DNA of 54,976 nt from an uncultured Prevotellaceae bacterium (GTDB lineage Bacteria; Bacteroidota; Bacteroidia; Bacteroidales; Bacteroidaceae), in NCBI GenBank assembly GCA_902778535.1, contig CACYYG010000024.1, positions 1-54,976 on the forward strand. The letters are read 5' to 3'. Positions 51,316 through 54,976 of this stretch are shown in pieces. Numbering within the stretch: position 1 is the stretch's first letter; every line of letters begins with the position of its first letter. The translations under genes were made by a program, and so were the position numbers. Below the pieces are notes generated by a model. It did no database searches. It saw only the letters and a program-made list of their open reading frames with translations, and was not told the origin of the DNA.

Positions 51316-54300
51316 TTACTTCACCACAACCTTCTTGCCGTTCACGATGTACAGGCCCTTCGTGGGCTGAGCCACGCTGCGGCCCTGCAGGTCGAAGTAA
51401 CGGTTATTGGTTATTGTTTCACGGTTCACGTCGCTGATGCCAGTCGTCTCGTTGAGGCCGATGAAGCTGCGAGAGCCATCAGACAGTGCAGGCAGATAAG
51501 CCGTGTGAGCACCAACGGTGAAAGCGTTCAACGTCTTGTAGAAGCCAACGCCCTCTTCCTCGTTCATCAGTACGAAGATGCCTGGTTCTGAAACCAAGGT
51601 TTCCTCGATAACACCGATGAAGGCATTGCCCGTAAGAGCTGCAGCAGAAGCAGCAACGGGAACAGAGTAAGTACCTGCATCACCCTTCAGAAGCACGCCC
51701 TCTCCTGCAGGAACCTGTTTTACTTCAGTGAAGCTCACCTCGGAACCATCCAATATTGCCTTATAGGCCGTAAGACCAGTATCCGAGAAGTCAAGAGCAT
51801 TCTCAGAGCAGTAGGTTGCGTAACCGGCAGAGGTAACTGTAACTTCAACATCATCGGCATCAGCAACAAACTTGTAGAGCTGGATGGCCTGCTGACCGTT
51901 ATCCTTGTAGTAGCGGAAACGATCCTGATTGCTGGCCTTGTTGAAGCGCAGGGTCATTGTGCTTTCATCGAATACAGCTGCGATAACGGCATTCTCATCT
52001 TCGTCAATGCTAAATGAGTTAGTATATTTTGTAGCATCTTCCGAGGTTTTCAGACCATTGCTGTTGCTTGACACACCAATATAAAGGCCCGATGCGCTTT
52101 GCAGAGTACCTGCTGTTACATCAATGTTGAACACAGATGTAATGTTATTCGTTGTAGCGGCAATCATACCATTTTCGATGGTCACGCCAATAGTATTGCT
52201 CACGGCATCCAATTTGTTATTATCGCTATCATCTCGACTTCCATCGAAAGCAACGCTACCCTCTTCATAAACTATGAGGTACTGACCACTGGTAATTTCG
52301 TCCGTGCTGGTAACTTTTACGAAACTACCAATTGTCTCCTCGGGAGCAACTGCGGTAGCGGAAACTGTGACATTATGAGCAGGCATTGTAAATGTATATG
52401 CACCTGAGACATCAATTTGAGAGGTGACATCAACACCGTCAACCATCAAGGATGCAAGTTGATAACCTGCTTCTACGTCGGGACTAACTAATATTTCTGT
52501 CCCATCAGTAACTTGAACGGTACCGGCTGCACCATCTACGATGAGTGGATTGTTTTCATCTGTAGCGTCGAATACAAAGATAGCACTGACGTTATCGTTC
52601 AAAGTAATGGTCAAATCATAATCGTTATGCTGGGCAGCCACTTTCACTATGTCATTGGCGCTGCGAGGCAGGATTTCCTTGGTGCTGTTATACTGCTGGT
52701 ATACACCTGTGATGTTATATGTCTTTCCATCCTCAAGGGCTTCGAAAGCATAAAGCGCATTATACACCTGAAGTGTGGTCGTGCCGTCAGAGAGATAATA
52801 CTTGTTGTTGTCTACACTGCATGTCAAGTTTTCATAGCTCACCAGAGCGCCCGTGTTCACGCCTGTCAGGTCAGCCATGTCAATATCTGCTTCGCTGACA
52901 GTACCACCAGCGGTGATGGTCAGGTCGGAGGCATTCAGGTTTGTTATCTCAGCAAAGCCATTGTACAAAACGAGTTTGCAACTGACGGCTGTTCCAGAAA
53001 GAATATTGCCAACTGCATAGGTATTATTGAGTCCACCATTACTATCAAAGATAACGAAGCCATTGGCGCCGTCGGTGACGAACACGTTCTTGCCGTTGGT
53101 AGACACGCCGGAAACCACCCAGTTGTCAAATGTCACATTCACATCTGTTGCCGTTGAGGTTGCAGCCTCAAACAGGGCGGGAATTGTAGCATAAACCACA
53201 GGAGCAGCAGCCTGAGTGACAGTCACGTCCTTGGTAACGTTTTCATTGCCGTAGGTATAGGTCAGTGTCACAGTAGCCGTGCGCTCTGTTGTTTCAGTAT
53301 TTGCATCGCAGGTGAAAGGAATCGTTTCGCCAACAGTACCGATGGTGAGCCAATCTGCTGTGGTAGTTGCTCTTAAGACGCCACCTTCAACACCATTTTT
53401 GAGAGTATAAGCTATGCTGCCACTTTCAGCATTGTATGCAATTTCCACATTGCCAGCAATGATGCTGGGAGGTAGTACACCACCAGAGACATACTTGTAG
53501 AAAGCGAAGGTCTGGTTTGCGATATTGGAATTAATAGAGGTGTAGCAGCGCCAGTCCTGTGAGTCGTAGATACCTACATAGCGGCTAGTACCACTATGCT
53601 TTAAATAATCAGAATCAATAACGAATGTTTTATTATCGTTTTTTCCCACGCGTACACCATTGTTGGTGTTGGTACAATAGAGCCATGTTTCTGTCGAGCC
53701 ATTCGGATAGAAGGTATATCCGTCATTAGCATTGCCGCTGATGTTCCACTTGATATTGTCATCAACTGTGCCGGAAATCTCATCATCCTCCACTGTTACT
53801 GCAACAGCCGTGGGAGCACTGCCCGTACCCTTATCATTGCTCATGGCGTAAGTGTCGCCATTGTTACCCACAATCACAAACACATCACCCTCAACGAGGT
53901 CGGCAAGGTCGGTCAGCACCCAACTACCAGTCGTAGGAGTGCTGTCGGCGATGGTGACTGTGAAAGTAGCCGAGCCGGCTTTGTAGGTATTGTCAGCAGC
54001 CTGGCTCACCGTAATGGTCTGAGCCTCCCCCGACTTTTTCTTCGGAGTAACGGTAATGGTCTTGGCCGTCTCGTTAACGACTGTCTCAACATACTCACTT
54101 GCGGCCACCGTCACAGCACCCGTGCTGGATGATGTGTAACTGATGGTCTGAGCATCAGCATTGTCATAGAGGTCGAATGTCAAGGCTACGGGGGCTCCAG
54201 TAAGAGCGAAGTCGCTGTTAGCAAGTTGCGAGCCGCTGTCGTCATAATAAACAGTCATGGCTGAAATATAAATTCTTTTACCAGAAGTCGTTCCTGTGAC

Positions 54301-54687
54301 AGTCAAAGTAACAGAATTCGTTGAGCCTGTCCACGTGGAAGTTGATGAATCATATTCACCCTCACTAAAGACTCCATTATCAGCCGTCATTTCATTTGCA
54401 AAAGTAAAGACAATCGAAGTAATAGTCTTCTCAGAACTGAAGGTAATCGTATTTCCAGTTGTCTTGCCACTTGCAGCCTGATACAGTCGCAATTGTCCAC
54501 TACTAATTGCAGGGTTGGAGGTTCCATCACCCTTTTCACATACAATAATGATAGGGTCAACACCACCATCATTCAATGCTTGGCTGGGAGTAATGTCAAC
54601 CGACTTCGTTTCTGCCCATGCGCTCCCAATGCCCATTATCATGGTGCATAGCAGGAGCATTGTTTTAAAATGTAGTTTTTTGATCAT
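51316..54687 (-). CDS. Large exported BACON-containing protein
   Basis: A 1123-residue exported protein: signal MIKKLHFKTMLLLCTMIMGIGSAWAE, multiple beta-sandwich segments, a BACON-like domain (about 405-495; ATTTADWLTIGTVGE, TERTATVTLTYTYGNENVTKDVTVTQ), OB-like DUF5689-type repeats (VVSGVSTNGKNVFVTDGANGFVIFDSNG, about 520-640), and a C-terminal sequence FDLQGRSVAQPTKGLYIVNGKKVVVK, a common ending in Prevotella. The codons for ETITNNRYFDLQ run through heptad words at 51402-51429. Composition is mildly Thr/Ala/Val-rich. Likely a surface glycan-binding or adhesin-like protein; a catalytic domain is not visible. Confidence 0.8.
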   Translation of the reverse strand: MIKKLHFKTMLLLCTMIMGIGSAWAETKSVDITPSQALNDGGVDPIIIVCEKGDGTSNPAISSGQLRLYQAASGKTTGNTITFSSEKTITSIVFTFANEMTADNGVFSEGEYDSSTSTWTGSTNSVTLTVTGTTSGKRIYISAMTVYYDDSGSQLANSDFALTGAPVALTFDLYDNADAQTISYTSSSTGAVTVAASEYVETVVNETAKTITVTPKKKSGEAQTITVSQAADNTYKAGSATFTVTIADSTPTTGSWVLTDLADLVEGDVFVIVGNNGDTYAMSNDKGTGSAPTAVAVTVEDDEISGTVDDNIKWNISGNANDGYTFYPNGSTETWLYCTNTNNGVRVGKNDNKTFVIDSDYLKHSGTSRYVGIYDSQDWRCYTSINSNIANQTFAFYKYVSGGVLPPSIIAGNVEIAYNAESGSIAYTLKNGVEGGVLRATTTADWLTIGTVGETIPFTCDANTETTERTATVTLTYTYGNENVTKDVTVTQAAAPVVYATIPALFEAATSTATDVNVTFDNWVVSGVSTNGKNVFVTDGANGFVIFDSNGGLNNTYAVGNILSGTAVSCKLVLYNGFAEITNLNASDLTITAGGTVSEADIDMADLTGVNTGALVSYENLTCSVDNNKYYLSDGTTTLQVYNALYAFEALEDGKTYNITGVYQQYNSTKEILPRSANDIVKVAAQHNDYDLTITLNDNVSAIFVFDATDENNPLIVDGAAGTVQVTDGTEILVSPDVEAGYQLASLMVDGVDVTSQIDVSGAYTFTMPAHNVTVSATAVAPEETIGSFVKVTSTDEITSGQYLIVYEEGSVAFDGSRDDSDNNKLDAVSNTIGVTIENGMIAATTNNITSVFNIDVTAGTLQSASGLYIGVSSNSNGLKTSEDATKYTNSFSIDEDENAVIAAVFDESTMTLRFNKASNQDRFRYYKDNGQQAIQLYKFVADADDVEVTVTSAGYATYCSENALDFSDTGLTAYKAILDGSEVSFTEVKQVPAGEGVLLKGDAGTYSVPVAASAAALTGNAFIGVIEETLVSEPGIFVLMNEEEGVGFYKTLNAFTVGAHTAYLPALSDGSRSFIGLNETTGISDVNRETITNNRYFDLQGRSVAQPTKGLYIVNGKKVVVK
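51402..51429. repeat. Heptad words inside the BACON protein gene
   Basis: Words GGTTATT, GGTTATT, GTTTCAC, GGTTCAC in register, read in frame as part of the C-terminal motif TNNRYFDLQ. Confidence 0.75.
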
Positions 54688-54816
54688 AGTTTAAAAGATT
54701 TTATGAGTTAATAATCAATCATCCGTTGTTAGTCATTTCTTTCCTTTTCCTGAAACCATTCATGCTCATTAGTGGTTCATTCATCGTCCCTGCAGACGTC
54801 TATGCATAAGACATTG

Positions 54817-54847
54817 CAAAGTTAAGAATAAAAAATAAAACTGCAAA
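54817..54847 (-). promoter_or_regulatory. Promoter of the BACON protein gene
   Basis: Minus-strand TTTG (54847-54844), 19-base spacer, TAACTTTG (54824-54817). It is 130 bases before the start, leaving a long leader. Confidence 0.65.
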
Positions 54848-54976
54848 GGATTTCTGCGTTTTTATTTTCACCAATTCAAGTTTCTCTACGTTTGCAGCGA
54901 GATTGCGTGGCGTGAGCCACGCATAAGCAAAACATAGTAAAAATATTTGCTTAATCGGATTAATCTTCTTACCTTC
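54848..54976. other. Right edge: outward promoter and hairpin
   Basis: TACGTTTG at 54887-54894 on the plus strand fits the -7 consensus and points out of the window. Ten bases further, GCGTGGC-GTGA-GCCACGC (54905-54922, extended by one pair each side) forms a tight stem-loop. No coding start is visible before the edge. It may be the leader of the next gene. Confidence 0.5.

Overview
The window is a contiguous piece of a Bacteroidota chromosome, most like Prevotella and relatives. The main evidence is promoters of the Bacteroidota type (TTTG, about 20 bases, then TAnnTTTG, usually TACCTTTG) a short distance upstream of many genes. Supporting evidence includes LepA, type B L31, CstA, GDP-fucose genes, GH109 and NahK-type salvage genes, DUF4251 and BACON proteins, a T9SS-like sorting domain, and the C-terminal signature FDLQGR...GLYIVNGKKVV. 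Identification is by recognition only; no database search was possible.

Layout. (1) 427-7332, plus: tgt, an LptF/LptG permease, a DEAD-box RNA helicase and the N-degron set clpS-clpA-aat. (2) 7588-8832, minus: a secreted esterase. (3) 9021-19241, plus: bcp, a BASS transporter, then a long run of genome-maintenance genes (TPR-YraN fusion, TfoX-N protein, AlkD-like, MGMT, a 1863-residue DUF4011 helicase-nuclease, Vsr, Nudix), several joined by ATGA overlaps. (4) 19272-23345, minus: nucleotide-sugar operon (nucleotidyltransferase-GHMP fusion, gmd, fcl) interrupted by a GxxExxY gene between inverted repeats. (5) 23996-32374, plus: lepA, an S23-type four-helix bundle gene, a Crp/Fnr regulator, rpmE2, a lipoprotein nuclease, an AT-rich two-gene island inserted behind a duplicated gpx 5' end, gpx and trxB. 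(6) 32430-37874, minus: GH109 and NahK-like kinase, nadC, an outer membrane protein and cstA. (7) 38122-43283, plus: an HU-like protein, a GHL10 hydrolase and two lipoproteins. (8) 43249-54687, mostly minus: a DUF4251 lipoprotein, a TonB-dependent receptor with a divergent LuxR regulator, manC, an Lrp regulator, an ExbB-ExbD-ExbD cluster, a 61-residue acidic-tailed protein and a 1123-residue BACON-containing surface protein.

Functional links. ManC makes GDP-mannose, which Gmd and Fcl convert to GDP-L-fucose. Aat tags proteins with Leu or Phe, and ClpS delivers them to ClpA. ExbB/ExbD would energise receptors such as the one at 43782. GH109 would release GalNAc, which the NahK-like kinase could phosphorylate. 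Gpx, TrxB and Bcp form a thiol peroxide defence.

The most unusual signal is repeats. Short arrays built from seven-base words (GGTTATT, GGTTAAC, GTTTATT, GTTTAAC) occur at eight or more places. They sit directly against start codons, run across stop codons, and in some genes (clpA, fcl, the BACON protein, probably lepA) are read in frame. Two small gene cassettes (GxxExxY and the S23-type gene) lie between inverted copies of short repeats. A second family of 21-22 base iterations lies upstream of tgt, behind aat and between cstA and the HU gene. The gpx duplication with its AT-rich insert, and the DUF4011 helicase/Vsr/Nudix cluster, are the other candidates for something undescribed.
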